Positions 33,574 to 41,916 of a stretch of 64,000 nucleotides of DNA are shown piece by piece. The DNA is from Pectobacterium atrosepticum (lineage in GTDB: Bacteria; Pseudomonadota; Gammaproteobacteria; Enterobacterales; Enterobacteriaceae), in NCBI GenBank assembly GCA_019056595.1, contig CP036163.1, forward strand, positions 2,232,001 to 2,296,000, read 5' to 3'. Numbering within the stretch: position 1 is the first letter of the stretch; each line of letters begins with the position of its first letter. Both the position numbers and the translations under genes were made by a program. The notes under the pieces were generated by a model. It was not told where the DNA came from. It saw only the letters and a program-made list of their open reading frames with translations, and searched no databases.

Positions 33574-35070
33574 TTGTTCAAACACGCCCAGCTTGAATCT
33601 GTCAAAGCCTGGATTGGCGATCCCGCACACGGCGCTTTGCCCCTGCATGCTCGTATACAGCGGGCGATTCGCCAGCTCATTCTTGATGGCATTCTCGACG
33701 TGGGAAAATCCTTACCCGCATCGCGTGCGCTGGCTACATCACTGGGGGTTTCGCGTGATACGGTCGAATCAGCTTACAGCCAGCTGCATGCCGAAGGGTT
33801 CATTGAGCGTCGCGTTGGCAGCGGCAGTTTCGTGTCAGAGCGGGCAAAACGTCTGTCAGGACGAGGTAAAGCCAGGAAAACAGGAGATAGCAAAGCAGAG
33901 CTGCGTCTCAGCCAACGCGGTAGCGCCATGTTCCAGAATGGCGGTGTACGTGATTTCATCATACCGCGAGCCTTCGCGCCCGGCGTGCCGGAAACACGCA
34001 GCTTTCCTCTCCAGACGTGGGAACGGCTGGAACGGCAGGTGCTAAAAGAATATGGCACTCAGGCGCTGCTACACAGTCCACCACAGGGTATGGAAGTGTT
34101 GAGACGAGCCATCGCAGATTATGTCAATCTCGAACGAGGAGCCCGCGCTACGCCCGACCGCGTGTTAGTGTTGACCAGTTCCCAGCAAGCGCTAACCCTG
34201 TGCGCGAATGTGCTGATGGATGCTGGCGATAGGATCTTTCTTGAAGATCCTGTGTACCACGGCGCACGTAAAGCATTCGAGGCCGCCGGGCTCGCGTGCG
34301 TGCCGATATCGTTAGATGCCGATGGTTTGCAGGTCGATCACCTACTTGAAGCAAGCAGCGGACACAATGCACCTGCTAAAGCCGTATTCCTGACCCCTTC
34401 ACACCAGTTTCCAACCGGCGCGACGCTGGTGTTGGATCGGCGGCTGGCAGTGATCGAATGGGCCTGGCAGAACCAAAGCTGGATTATTGAAGACGACTAT
34501 GACAGTGAATTTCACTACGCAGGTAAACCCACCGCCTGCGTACAGGGACTCGACCCGCACGATCGCACGATCTATATCGGCACCTTCACCAAATCATTGT
34601 TTCCCGGTCTGCGCATCGGCTACATCATATTACCGCCACAGTTGGTTGCTCCTATGACCGTGGCCCGCACCCTTATGGATGGGCATAGCGCGCCGATTCC
34701 ACAGCTTACGCTAGCACGCTTTATCGAAGGCGGCCACTTCGGTGCCCATGTACGCACGATGCGCACCATTTACGCGGAACGCCGCGATGTGCTGGCACAA
34801 CTGGTGCGCCAGCATCTGGCTGATTTCGTAGAACCGCGGGTGCCGACCGGAGGCATGCAGATGCCCTGTATCTTCATCCGTGACATCTCAGAACACGATG
34901 CGGTGGAATACGCGCGCCGGGCCGGTATCGATCTGCTAGGGCTGACACCGCTGCATGCGTCGGGTCTCCATAAAGCAGGCTTTCTTATGGGATTTGCCGC
35001 CCACGCTCCGCATGAACTGGAAATTGCCGTCAAGACGTTGGCGAAGGTGTTACGTGCGCTGTGCCGCTAA
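33574..35070 (+). CDS. MocR-family (GntR/aminotransferase) transcriptional regulator
   Basis: Predicted regulator with an N-terminal GntR winged helix (PASRALATSLGVSRDTVESAYSQL) and a C-terminal fold-type-I aminotransferase domain that senses PLP or an amino-acid adduct. The PLP lysine lies in GTFTKSLFPGLRIGY and the ring-binding aspartate in IIEDDYDSEFHY. The start is uncertain: TTG at 33574 has AGAGG eight bases upstream and gives 498 aa; GTG at 33505 also has a possible SD and gives 521 aa; a frame open to 33445 would overlap the divergent gene. Relatives include PdxR, GabR and TauR. Position opposite PLPBP-SHMT suggests it controls them. Confidence 0.88.
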   Translation: MFKHAQLESVKAWIGDPAHGALPLHARIQRAIRQLILDGILDVGKSLPASRALATSLGVSRDTVESAYSQLHAEGFIERRVGSGSFVSERAKRLSGRGKARKTGDSKAELRLSQRGSAMFQNGGVRDFIIPRAFAPGVPETRSFPLQTWERLERQVLKEYGTQALLHSPPQGMEVLRRAIADYVNLERGARATPDRVLVLTSSQQALTLCANVLMDAGDRIFLEDPVYHGARKAFEAAGLACVPISLDADGLQVDHLLEASSGHNAPAKAVFLTPSHQFPTGATLVLDRRLAVIEWAWQNQSWIIEDDYDSEFHYAGKPTACVQGLDPHDRTIYIGTFTKSLFPGLRIGYIILPPQLVAPMTVARTLMDGHSAPIPQLTLARFIEGGHFGAHVRTMRTIYAERRDVLAQLVRQHLADFVEPRVPTGGMQMPCIFIRDISEHDAVEYARRAGIDLLGLTPLHASGLHKAGFLMGFAAHAPHELEIAVKTLAKVLRALCR

Positions 35071-35073
35071 TCA

Positions 35074-35094
35074 GCGGTAAGCGGTAAGCGGTAA
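35074..35094. repeat. Three tandem GCGGTAA copies after the MocR gene
   Basis: Three exact heptamers lie immediately after the stop codon. They may be a replication-slippage product; no function is apparent. Confidence 0.5.
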
Positions 35095-35211
35095 GTGATA
35101 GGTATGGAACCGTCACAGTCAGTTGGAAAATAGCTGTCAGACTGAAGATAAGCGTCATTGAAAGACGATGAGCGGGAAAAGGAATTCGATCGCAGGGAGT
35201 AGCTGTGAAAC

Positions 35212-35246
35212 AAAAAAAAACCGCAGGGCAATGCCTGCGGTCATAT
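35212..35246. terminator. fkpA terminator
   Basis: CCGCAGG (35221-35227) pairs with CCTGCGG (35234-35240). A nine-base A run on the plus strand gives a T run after the stem for fkpA transcripts. It lies between convergent MocR and fkpA genes. Confidence 0.88.
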
Positions 35247-35263
35247 CGCAATGATAGCGATGC

Positions 35264-36082
35264 TTATTTAGCGGTTTTCTCTGCGGCAGCTGGTTTTTCA
35301 GCTTTCGCATCATCCGCTGCTTTCAAGTCAGCTTCAGATTTAATGTCCAACAGTTCAACGTCAAACACCAGCGTAGAGTTAGCCGGGATACCAGGTACAC
35401 CGTTTTCGCCATAGGCCTGTGCTGGCGGGATAGCCAACTTGATTTTGCCGCCTTTCTTAACGTGCTTCAGACCTTCAGTCCAGCCAGGGATCACACCGTC
35501 CAGACGGAAAGAAAGCGGCTCACCACGTTTGTAGGAGTTGTCGAACTCGCTACCGTCGACTAGCGTACCTTTGTAGTTAACCACTACAGTATCGCTGTCT
35601 TTCGGCGCGTTGCCGCTACCTTCTTTCTCAACCTGATACAGAAGGCCAGATTCAGTTTTCTTCACGCCTTTTTCTTTAGCAAAGGACTCAAGATACTTGG
35701 CGCCTTTATCAGCGTTATCTTTCGCATCTTGCTTCATCTTGGCTTCAGCAGCAGCTTTAACTTTACCTTCAAAGCCTTGCAGTGTTTTTTCGATTTCTTC
35801 GTCAGTCAGCTTGCTCTTATCAGCAAAGGCATCCTGAACACCAGCAATCAGCTGATCCTTATCCAGCTTGATACCTAATTTTTCCTGCTCTTTCAGAGAG
35901 TTATCCATGTAACGCCCTAAAGATGCACCTAACGCGTAAGCCGCTGCCTGCTCATCGTTTTTGAATTTGGCTGCCGTAGTACTCTCAGACGCCTGTGCCT
36001 TGTCTGCTGCCAGAGCCTGGCCCGCGTTCAGAGCCAGAGCCATCGTTGTTGCTAACAGCGTTACTTTAAACAGTGATTTCAT
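35264..36082 (-). CDS. fkpA: Periplasmic FKBP-type peptidyl-prolyl isomerase FkpA
   Basis: Periplasmic chaperone and prolyl isomerase that helps fold exported proteins. 272 aa from the ATG at 36082, behind GGAGAA; a longer open frame adds nine residues ahead of the signal peptide and is rejected. Signal peptide MKSLFKVTLLATTMALALN.. with cleavage after AQALA-type residues (about 25). The N-terminal helical dimerisation domain spans about 30-140. The FKBP domain spans about 155-250 (VVNYKGTLVDGSEFDNSY, GVIPGWTEGLKHVKKGG). The C-terminus is an alanine/lysine tail. It may assist folding of the exported enzymes in this region. Confidence 0.97.
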   Translation of the reverse strand: MKSLFKVTLLATTMALALNAGQALAADKAQASESTTAAKFKNDEQAAAYALGASLGRYMDNSLKEQEKLGIKLDKDQLIAGVQDAFADKSKLTDEEIEKTLQGFEGKVKAAAEAKMKQDAKDNADKGAKYLESFAKEKGVKKTESGLLYQVEKEGSGNAPKDSDTVVVNYKGTLVDGSEFDNSYKRGEPLSFRLDGVIPGWTEGLKHVKKGGKIKLAIPPAQAYGENGVPGIPANSTLVFDVELLDIKSEADLKAADDAKAEKPAAAEKTAK

Positions 36083-36097
36083 CCATTTCTCCAGCAT

Positions 36098-36116
36098 CTG
36101 GAGCGACACGCTCCAG
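36098..36116. promoter_or_regulatory. Compact hairpin in the fkpA leader
   Basis: CTGGAGCG-ACA-CGCTCCAG is a perfect eight-pair stem with a three-base loop on either strand. It ends 15 bases upstream of the fkpA start and close to the Shine-Dalgarno sequence. It could stabilise the leader or affect translation; no T run follows, so it is not a terminator. Confidence 0.5.
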
Positions 36117-36364
36117 CCATCATTAAAATAAATTCGCGCCTACTATAACTGTGCGGACGAAGACAACACAACGACGCACTCGACAATCCTTTGATAAAAA
36201 ACGTCAGGAAGCTTTTCCGACATCATTTGTATCGTCCTAAGGCCATCTGGCAACGATATGCCCCATTCCGGATACTTCATTGCGCCTTACTGCGACCGTT
36301 TTTACTACCAGAAGTTTCCGCTTTCTGACAAACTCGCGGGTAACAAGAAGTAAGGGGAATACCG

Positions 36365-36583
36365 ATGTCACCATCAGCACTCGAAGAACGACTTGAACAG
36401 TTGGAAAGCCGACAGGCCTTTCAGGAATTAACCATAGAAGACCTTAACCAAACGGTTATTCAACACGAGCGGGAAATTAGCCGCCTGCGTGAGCACGTCC
36501 GTCTACTCACCGACAGGCTGCGCAACCAGCAAACGTCGCTCGTCGCCCCACAGTCGGAAGAAACGCCACCGCCGCATTACTGA
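36365..36583 (+). CDS. slyX: SlyX family protein
   Basis: Small predicted coiled-coil protein of unknown function conserved next to fkpA or slyD in proteobacteria. 72 aa as in E. coli, with heptad-like leucines through residues 5-50 and the strictly conserved ending EETPPPHY. Divergent from fkpA across a 282-base spacer that must hold both promoters. SD AAGGGGAA upstream. Confidence 0.96.
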   Translation: MSPSALEERLEQLESRQAFQELTIEDLNQTVIQHEREISRLREHVRLLTDRLRNQQTSLVAPQSEETPPPHY

Positions 36584-36664
36584 GACGCGTAGCGCGTTGT
36601 CTCACCCCGAGGCGATGCAGCGAGATCTGGCGCAACACTCGGAGCGTTCAGTCCTAATGGCAAA

Positions 36665-36681
36665 GCGGATCGTCGATCCGC
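36665..36681. repeat. 17-bp near-perfect palindrome between slyX and the HxlR gene
   Basis: GCGGATCG-T-CGATCCGC has eight perfect arm pairs around one base. A second inverted repeat, TGAGAC/GTCTCA (36581-36604), overlaps the slyX stop. Neither has a T run. They mark the left junction of a small accessory island. Confidence 0.4.
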
Positions 36682-36687
36682 CAAGCA

Positions 36688-37053
36688 TCAGTCGATGACC
36701 TTCTCGTCCTCGGCTGCCTTCGAAAGGAAATCGTCGCGCTGTTCTGCCCATTTCAGCATTGCATCCAGTGCTGGGCACAAGGCTTGCCCCCATTCTGTGA
36801 GCCGATATTCAACCTTGGGCGGCACCTGAGGATACAGCTTCCTTGAAACGATGCCATCGGCCTCTAGTTGCCGCAGTTGCTGAGCCAGCATCTTCTGGGA
36901 AATACCCGGAATCAACCTTTCTAAATCCGAATAGCGTTGTACTTTTCCATCGAAAAGGTGGAAAAGAATGATGAGTTTCCAGCGGCCCTCAAGCAGTCGG
37001 AGAACTTCTTCCACGCCAAGTGCAGCGGTGTCTGGTGTGTATACTTTTCTCAT
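36688..37053 (-). CDS. HxlR-family winged-helix regulator
   Basis: 121 aa with the MarR-like HxlR domain: EVLRLLEGRWKLIILFHLF, then the recognition part LERLIPGISQKMLAQQLRQLEADGI. HxlR proteins usually repress adjacent redox or detoxification genes in response to electrophiles, quinones or aldehydes. Only one conserved-type cysteine is seen and it is late (near 94, ALCPALDAM), so thiol sensing at the N-terminus, as in YodB, is not supported. Divergent from the NTF2-like/SDR pair over 91 bases, so it probably controls them. Confidence 0.9.
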   Translation of the reverse strand: MRKVYTPDTAALGVEEVLRLLEGRWKLIILFHLFDGKVQRYSDLERLIPGISQKMLAQQLRQLEADGIVSRKLYPQVPPKVEYRLTEWGQALCPALDAMLKWAEQRDDFLSKAAEDEKVID

Positions 37054-37069
37054 AACTCAGTAACTTACT

Positions 37070-37078
37070 TTTTTGTGC
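37070..37078. promoter_or_regulatory. Candidate operator in the HxlR divergent region
   Basis: GTAA-C-TTAC is an exact small palindrome 17 bases upstream of the HxlR start in the 91-base divergent promoter region. Placement suits an operator; the match is short and could be chance. Confidence 0.3.
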
Positions 37079-37144
37079 GTTCTTGATAAATAGATAGTCT
37101 ATGGTGAAAATACCTGTACGGCAAACTATAGCGAGAACACGCTC

Positions 37145-37471
37145 ATGTCCCTTTCACTACCAAACGCTGTTTCTACCTATTTCGAAATCAGCAACGGATC
37201 AGACATTGCTCAAATAGTTCATTGCTTCACGCAGGATGCCGCCGTCGTTGACGAAGGCCAGATATACCGAGGTCACACTGCCATCCAGTCTTGGCAGCGT
37301 GAGACTCAGAAAAAATTTGAGTACACCGTTGAGCTTGTCAGCCTGACCCGAGACGGCGATCGTTTATCAATCACCGCCAATGTTGTTGGCAACTTCCCCG
37401 GTAGCCCTGTACAGCTTGACCATCTGTTTGATCTGGCAGGCGGCAAGATCACGTCACTGGAGATTGGCTGA
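37145..37471 (+). CDS. NTF2-like / SnoaL-type protein
   Basis: 108-aa protein with the cone-shaped NTF2 pattern: helix with [11 protein letters not shown], then [24 protein letters not shown] near 28-52, then antiparallel strands ([21 protein letters not shown]). Members include SnoaL-like polyketide cyclases, small isomerases and dehydratases, and accessory domains; the substrate cannot be inferred. Its stop overlaps the next start by one base (TGATG), so it is co-translated with the SDR gene. Confidence 0.82.
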   Translation: MSLSLPNAVSTYFEISNGSDIAQIVHCFTQDAAVVDEGQIYRGHTAIQSWQRETQKKFEYTVELVSLTRDGDRLSITANVVGNFPGSPVQLDHLFDLAGGKITSLEIG

Positions 37472-38250
37472 TGTCCATGCGCATGGAATTACAAGATAAA
37501 CGCGTCCTTGTGACAGCAGGCACCAAGGGGGTCGGAAAAGCTGTCGTTGGTTTGTTTCGCGAACTCGGAGCAAAAGTGCTCACAACGGCACGGGAGCAGC
37601 CAACCGATGAATCAGCAGACATCTTTGTCGCTGCCGACCTGATGACGGCCGAAGGCTGCAATACGGTGGCAAATGCAGTCATTGCCAACTTTGGAAGCGT
37701 GGACATCATCATCCATGTCCTGGGTGGCTCAACAGCACCCGGGGGAGGCTTCGCAGCATTGGGAGAAGACGAATGGCAGCGCGAACTGAACCTCAATCTG
37801 TTGCCTGCCGTTCGCCTAGATCGCATATTGCTGCCTGGCATGCTGGCACAAGGCTCTGGCGTTATCATTCACGTCACATCGATCCAGCGTGAACTTCCCT
37901 TGCCTGAATCGACTACCGCTTATGCCGCCGCGAAGGCCGCGCTTTCGACATACAGTAAAAGCCTGTCGAAAGAAGTGTCACCTCAAGGTGTTCGCGTCGT
38001 TCGAGTTGCACCAGGGTGGATTGAAACCGAAGCATCTGTTGCTCTGGCAGAGCGGCTCGCCTTGCAGGCGGGAACTGACTATGAGGGTGGTAAGCAGATC
38101 ATCATGAATTCGCTTGGAGGCATTCCATTGGGTCGGCCGTCTAGGCCGATTGAGGTAGCCAATCTCATTGCCTTCTTGGCATCGCCACGCGCCGCAACGA
38201 TCACAGGTACAGAGTACGTGATTGATGGTGGCACGATTCCAACCGTATAG
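37471..38250 (+). CDS. Short-chain dehydrogenase/reductase
   Basis: 259-aa classical SDR, an NAD(P)-dependent oxidoreductase. The dinucleotide motif is [10 protein letters not shown] (near 15-24), a variant of TGxxxGxG with alanine in the second position. Catalytic serine is in HVTSIQ (near 134) and the YxxxK pair in YAAAKAALS (near 150). The C-terminus has the family ending [20 protein letters not shown]. It overlaps the NTF2-like gene and forms a two-gene operon under the divergent HxlR regulator. Substrate unknown. Confidence 0.9.
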   Translation: MSMRMELQDKRVLVTAGTKGVGKAVVGLFRELGAKVLTTAREQPTDESADIFVAADLMTAEGCNTVANAVIANFGSVDIIIHVLGGSTAPGGGFAALGEDEWQRELNLNLLPAVRLDRILLPGMLAQGSGVIIHVTSIQRELPLPESTTAYAAAKAALSTYSKSLSKEVSPQGVRVVRVAPGWIETEASVALAERLALQAGTDYEGGKQIIMNSLGGIPLGRPSRPIEVANLIAFLASPRAATITGTEYVIDGGTIPTV

Positions 38251-38390
38251 GCGGCACGAAAAATGACAGGCAATACGGGGCCAAAAACTCGTTACCCGAT
38301 GTGCGTGGGCTGAAACCGACCCGCTGATGATCCTTAACTGCCGGTGCGGCATGAGTAGAAGCTTTGGCCGTGCTGGTGCTATCTTGAAAT

Positions 38391-38436
38391 AAAAAAACCT
38401 CAGGTGATATTCATCAATCTGAGGTTTTTTTTTATG
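38391..38436. terminator. Bidirectional terminator between the SDR gene and slyD
   Basis: AAAAAAACCTCAG pairs with CTGAGGTTTTTTTT around a 15-base loop. A and T runs on both sides serve both convergent transcripts. Confidence 0.88.
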
Positions 38437-38450
38437 CGCTACAACTAAAT

Positions 38451-39035
38451 TTAGTGGCAGCCGCATCCACCATTGCCGCCGCAGCCGCCTTTACCATGTT
38501 GGTGATCATGGTCGTGATCGTGGTCATGGCCGTGACCGCCACAGCAGCCGTCGCCGTGTTCATGATCGTGTTCGCCATGAACGTGACCGTGCGCCAATTC
38601 TTCTTCCGTCGCTTCGCGAATAGCAATCACTTCAACATGGAAGCTCAGATTCTGGCCTGCCAGCATGTGGTTGCCGTCGACAACAACGTGGTCGTCTTCA
38701 ACTTCGGTGATTTCAACCGGAACTGGACCCTGATCGGTCTCAGCCAGAAAACGCATGCCAACCTGCAACTCGTCAACGCCCATAAAAACGTCTTTCGGTA
38801 CGCGCTGAACCAGATTCTCATCATAGTTGCCGTAAGCGTCGCTGGAGCCAATGTTCACATCAAACGTTTCGCCAGCTTCACGGCCTTCCAACGCCGTTTC
38901 CAGACCTGAAATCAAGGAACCGTGACCATGCAGATAGTCCAACGGCGCGCTCACCGGAGACTCATCAACCAACACACCGTCTTCTGTACGTACCTGATAG
39001 GCCAGGCTGACCACCAGATCTTTTACTACTTTCAT
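38451..39035 (-). CDS. slyD: FKBP-type peptidyl-prolyl isomerase and metallochaperone SlyD
   Basis: Cytosolic prolyl isomerase, chaperone and nickel/zinc carrier for hydrogenase maturation. 194 aa. FKBP core about 1-70 and 130-150, with the inserted IF chaperone loop between. From about residue 148 the tail is extremely rich in His, Gly and Cys (HGHVHGEHDHEHGDGCC and repeated HD pairs, then a Gly-Cys end), the metal-binding region. The long antisense open frame over this tail is an artefact of its repetitive codons. Convergent with the SDR gene. Confidence 0.97.
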   Translation of the reverse strand: MKVVKDLVVSLAYQVRTEDGVLVDESPVSAPLDYLHGHGSLISGLETALEGREAGETFDVNIGSSDAYGNYDENLVQRVPKDVFMGVDELQVGMRFLAETDQGPVPVEITEVEDDHVVVDGNHMLAGQNLSFHVEVIAIREATEEELAHGHVHGEHDHEHGDGCCGGHGHDHDHDHDHQHGKGGCGGNGGCGCH

Positions 39036-39155
39036 GATATCTCCTACCGTTGGAAATCAAATTGGCGCAAATTGTAGCTGAAAAATGTCCCTATGTACCG
39101 TCTGGAATCAAAAAACGTCAACGGTTGATGACAATGCCATCATGCTACCCCTCCA

Positions 39156-39350
39156 TCATTCTGGCCGAAAAATCCCGATAATATCGCTGGCCTGTGGAGC
39201 AGCTACCGTCGCGGGCTCATCTGCCCGACTCTGGCGATATCCGCACTTCACGCACACTACCACCTCGACCTCATCCTCTCGTCCAACCGCTAGCGTGTCT
39301 TGAGCTTGACACGTCGGGCACACCGCCCCGGCAATAAAGCGTTTACGCAT
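39156..39350 (-). CDS. yheV: YheV-family putative metal-binding protein
   Basis: 64 aa from the ATG at 39350 (MRKRFIAGAVCPTCQ), chosen by similarity to E. coli YheV; ten upstream in-frame residues lack support. Two CxxC pairs (CPTC near 11 and CVKC near 34) suggest a zinc ribbon. The conserved ending DIIGIFRP is present. Function unknown; it lies downstream of kefB on the same strand and is probably co-transcribed. Confidence 0.92.
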   Translation of the reverse strand: MRKRFIAGAVCPTCQAQDTLAVGREDEVEVVVCVKCGYRQSRADEPATVAAPQASDIIGIFRPE

Positions 39351-39426
39351 GATAGCTCCCACTCCTCTCCGTTCCAGCACCTGTAACCTAGAACCCAGAA
39401 CCTATTCAGATAGGCGTTATTGGTTC

Positions 39427-41238
39427 TTACTCGTCGTCCTCATCCCACACACTTGGCCGACGGCGCTCCCGCAGCATTTCGCGCTGGAAAATATCCTCCA
39501 GCTCACGTCGGGCCTCTTTTACACGAGAAATCTGTGCGACATCCCCCGTCAGTTGCGGCATCAGTTCACGCAGCATGCGCATATCAAGACGGCGGAAATG
39601 CTGTTGCGCACGCATCGCCTGATGTGGGTGCATGCCCAGCGTTACCAGCGTTTTCCGCCCTAGCTCCAGCGCGCTGGAAAAGGTTTCACGCGAGAAGTGC
39701 CTTACGCCCGTCTGCAACAGCTCATGGGCTTCAACACGCCCACGCGCTCGTGCCAAAATTTCCAGATTCGGAAAATGCTGCTGACATAAATGTACGATCT
39801 CCATCGTGTCTTCCGGCGCATTACAGGTAATCACGATTGACCGTGCCTTGTCGGCTCCCGCCGAACGCAACAGTTCCAGCTCCGTGGCATCACCATAATA
39901 AACTTTATAACCATAGCTGCGCATCAGGCTGACGGCGCTGATATCGCGCTCAAGAACCGTAATCCGCATTTTATTCGCCATGAGCAAACGGCTGATCACT
40001 TGCCCGAAACGCCCGAAGCCCACCACAATCACCTGCGGTTCATCATCTTCGACGTACGGTTTTTCATCCGGCACATCCTGCACGTTATAACGACGCGCAA
40101 GGACGCGGTCGATGACCTGCATCAGCAGCGGTGTCGTCATCATCGATAGCGTCACCGTCACCAGCAACAACGGCAGTTGCTCACCTTTCAATACATTGAA
40201 TGAAGCCGCAGCGGAAAACAGGACGAAAGCAAACTCGCCACCCTGACTCAGCACGCCGGCAAACTGCAAACGTTCGGAGCGGCGCATTCGGTTAATCCGC
40301 GCCAGAAAGTATAAAACCGCCCCTTTGACGGCCACCAGCACCAATACCGCAATCATAATCTTCACGATGTGGGTGTAGAGGATCCCAAGATTCAGCGCCA
40401 TTCCTACAGAAATAAAGAACAGCCCAAGCAGCAAACCTTTGAACGGCTCAATCGCGATTTCCAGTTCATGCCGATACTCACTTTCCGCCAGCAGAATACC
40501 GGCGATAAAGGTGCCTAACGCCATAGAAAGACCTAATGCTTCCATAAACAGCGCAGAACCCAGCACCAGCAACAGCGCGGCGGCGGTGAACACTTCGCGC
40601 ACGCCAGATGCCGCGATAAAACGGAACAGCGGGCGTACCAGATAGCGGCCACCGATTAGCATGCCGAGAAACGCAGCAACCTTCAGTCCAATCCGTTCCC
40701 AATCGCCGAAGTCACCCTGCACCCCAGCGAGAATAGGAATCAACGCCAACGCGGGAATCACCGCAAGATCTTGAAAAAGCAGCACAGAAAAGCCAAGCTG
40801 CCCCGATTCATTGCGGTTCATGCCTTTTTCGCGCATCAGTTGCAGCGCCATGGCCGTTGACGACATCGCCAGCCCCACACCACCAATCAGCGCGGACTGC
40901 CATGAAAAATCAGTCAGATATAAGGCACCGCCCAGAATCAGCGCACTAAGACCAACCTGAGCCGCCCCAACGCCGAAGATTGAACGACGTAGCGTCCAGA
41001 GCTTTCCGGGATTCAATTCCAGGCCGATGATGAACATCAGGAAAACCACGCCCAGTTCCGAGAAGTGCAGGATAGCTTCCACGTCACGGATAAAGCCGAG
41101 CCCCCAAGGGCCAATGGCGATCCCGGCGATCAAATAGCCCAATACGGCGCCAATCCCTAATCGGGCAGCGATCGGTACAGCTACTACCGCCACAAACAAA
41201 AACAAGACTCCGGCGGTCAGTAGCGCAGAACTCTCCAT
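39427..41238 (-). CDS. kefB: Glutathione-regulated potassium efflux antiporter KefB
   Basis: Inner-membrane K+/H+ antiporter opened by glutathione adducts, protecting against electrophiles by acidifying the cytosol. 603 aa from the ATG at 41238, behind AGGA, right after the kefG stop; the 34 residues further upstream overlap kefG and are rejected. The CPA2 membrane domain (about 1-380) has [21 protein letters not shown] and [18 protein letters not shown]. The cytosolic RCK/KTN domain begins at [17 protein letters not shown] near 400. Neighbour kefG encodes its ancillary oxidoreductase. Confidence 0.97.
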   Translation of the reverse strand: MESSALLTAGVLFLFVAVVAVPIAARLGIGAVLGYLIAGIAIGPWGLGFIRDVEAILHFSELGVVFLMFIIGLELNPGKLWTLRRSIFGVGAAQVGLSALILGGALYLTDFSWQSALIGGVGLAMSSTAMALQLMREKGMNRNESGQLGFSVLLFQDLAVIPALALIPILAGVQGDFGDWERIGLKVAAFLGMLIGGRYLVRPLFRFIAASGVREVFTAAALLLVLGSALFMEALGLSMALGTFIAGILLAESEYRHELEIAIEPFKGLLLGLFFISVGMALNLGILYTHIVKIMIAVLVLVAVKGAVLYFLARINRMRRSERLQFAGVLSQGGEFAFVLFSAAASFNVLKGEQLPLLLVTVTLSMMTTPLLMQVIDRVLARRYNVQDVPDEKPYVEDDEPQVIVVGFGRFGQVISRLLMANKMRITVLERDISAVSLMRSYGYKVYYGDATELELLRSAGADKARSIVITCNAPEDTMEIVHLCQQHFPNLEILARARGRVEAHELLQTGVRHFSRETFSSALELGRKTLVTLGMHPHQAMRAQQHFRRLDMRMLRELMPQLTGDVAQISRVKEARRELEDIFQREMLRERRRPSVWDEDDE

Positions 41239-41239
41239 A

Positions 41240-41794
41240 TCAGCGTTCCTCTTCAGGTAAAGGGGAGGATAGCCATTCACCGTAAGCTCTGGCTTGACTC
41301 GATAACACATCGGGCTGTAAACGGCGTGCCCAGTAAACAATCATGGGGCGCATCCAGTGCATCCGACACATGGCGGCCGTCAGTTCAAACGGGCGTAGCA
41401 AATCATCCATGGGGTAACGGTTGTTGCCATCAGCATGATAGGCATCTTCCGGTTCACCGGTCGTAATCACCGAACGCCAGTATTTACCCGCCAGCGCATT
41501 GCCGCCAATTCCATTGGCAAAACCGCGGGATAACACCCTATCAAGCCACTCTTTCAGCAACGCCGGGCAGCTATAGGTGTAAAACGGATGCTGGAAAACA
41601 ATGATCTGATGCTCACGCAGCAGCTGTTGTTCATGATGGATATCGATAAAAAAATCAGGATAGTGCGCGTAAAGATCGTGCACAGTTACATTTGCCAACT
41701 GCTGCGCCGGTTGCAATAAGACTCGGTTTGCTACCGAGTCCTGTGGTTCCGGATGGGCATACAGCAGCAAAATTTTCGGTGGCTGCGACATCAT
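41240..41794 (-). CDS. kefG: KefB ancillary flavodoxin-like oxidoreductase KefG
   Basis: Cytosolic flavodoxin-2-fold quinone-oxidoreductase-like protein needed for full KefB activity. 184 aa from the ATG at 41794 (an adjacent ATG at 41791 is equally possible); the GGAGGGG tract just upstream decides this over the longer frame to 41814. Motifs [37 protein letters not shown] and [11 protein letters not shown] match the family. Its stop is one base ahead of the kefB start, so the two are tightly coupled. Confidence 0.95.
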   Translation of the reverse strand: MMSQPPKILLLYAHPEPQDSVANRVLLQPAQQLANVTVHDLYAHYPDFFIDIHHEQQLLREHQIIVFQHPFYTYSCPALLKEWLDRVLSRGFANGIGGNALAGKYWRSVITTGEPEDAYHADGNNRYPMDDLLRPFELTAAMCRMHWMRPMIVYWARRLQPDVLSSQARAYGEWLSSPLPEEER

Positions 41795-41916
41795 TCCCCT
41801 CCAAAGCGTCGTCATGATAATCGTTTTCCGTTACCATGCAGCGCAACGACTAAAAACAGGACACCTCGTGTCCTGATATGTCCATAATTTAACATACTCT
41901 GAACATACGGCGCTTT

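Noticed and set aside
38454-38909. Alanine/valine-rich plus-strand frame over slyD
   Set aside because: It is the reverse reading of the His-rich SlyD tail; composition explains it.
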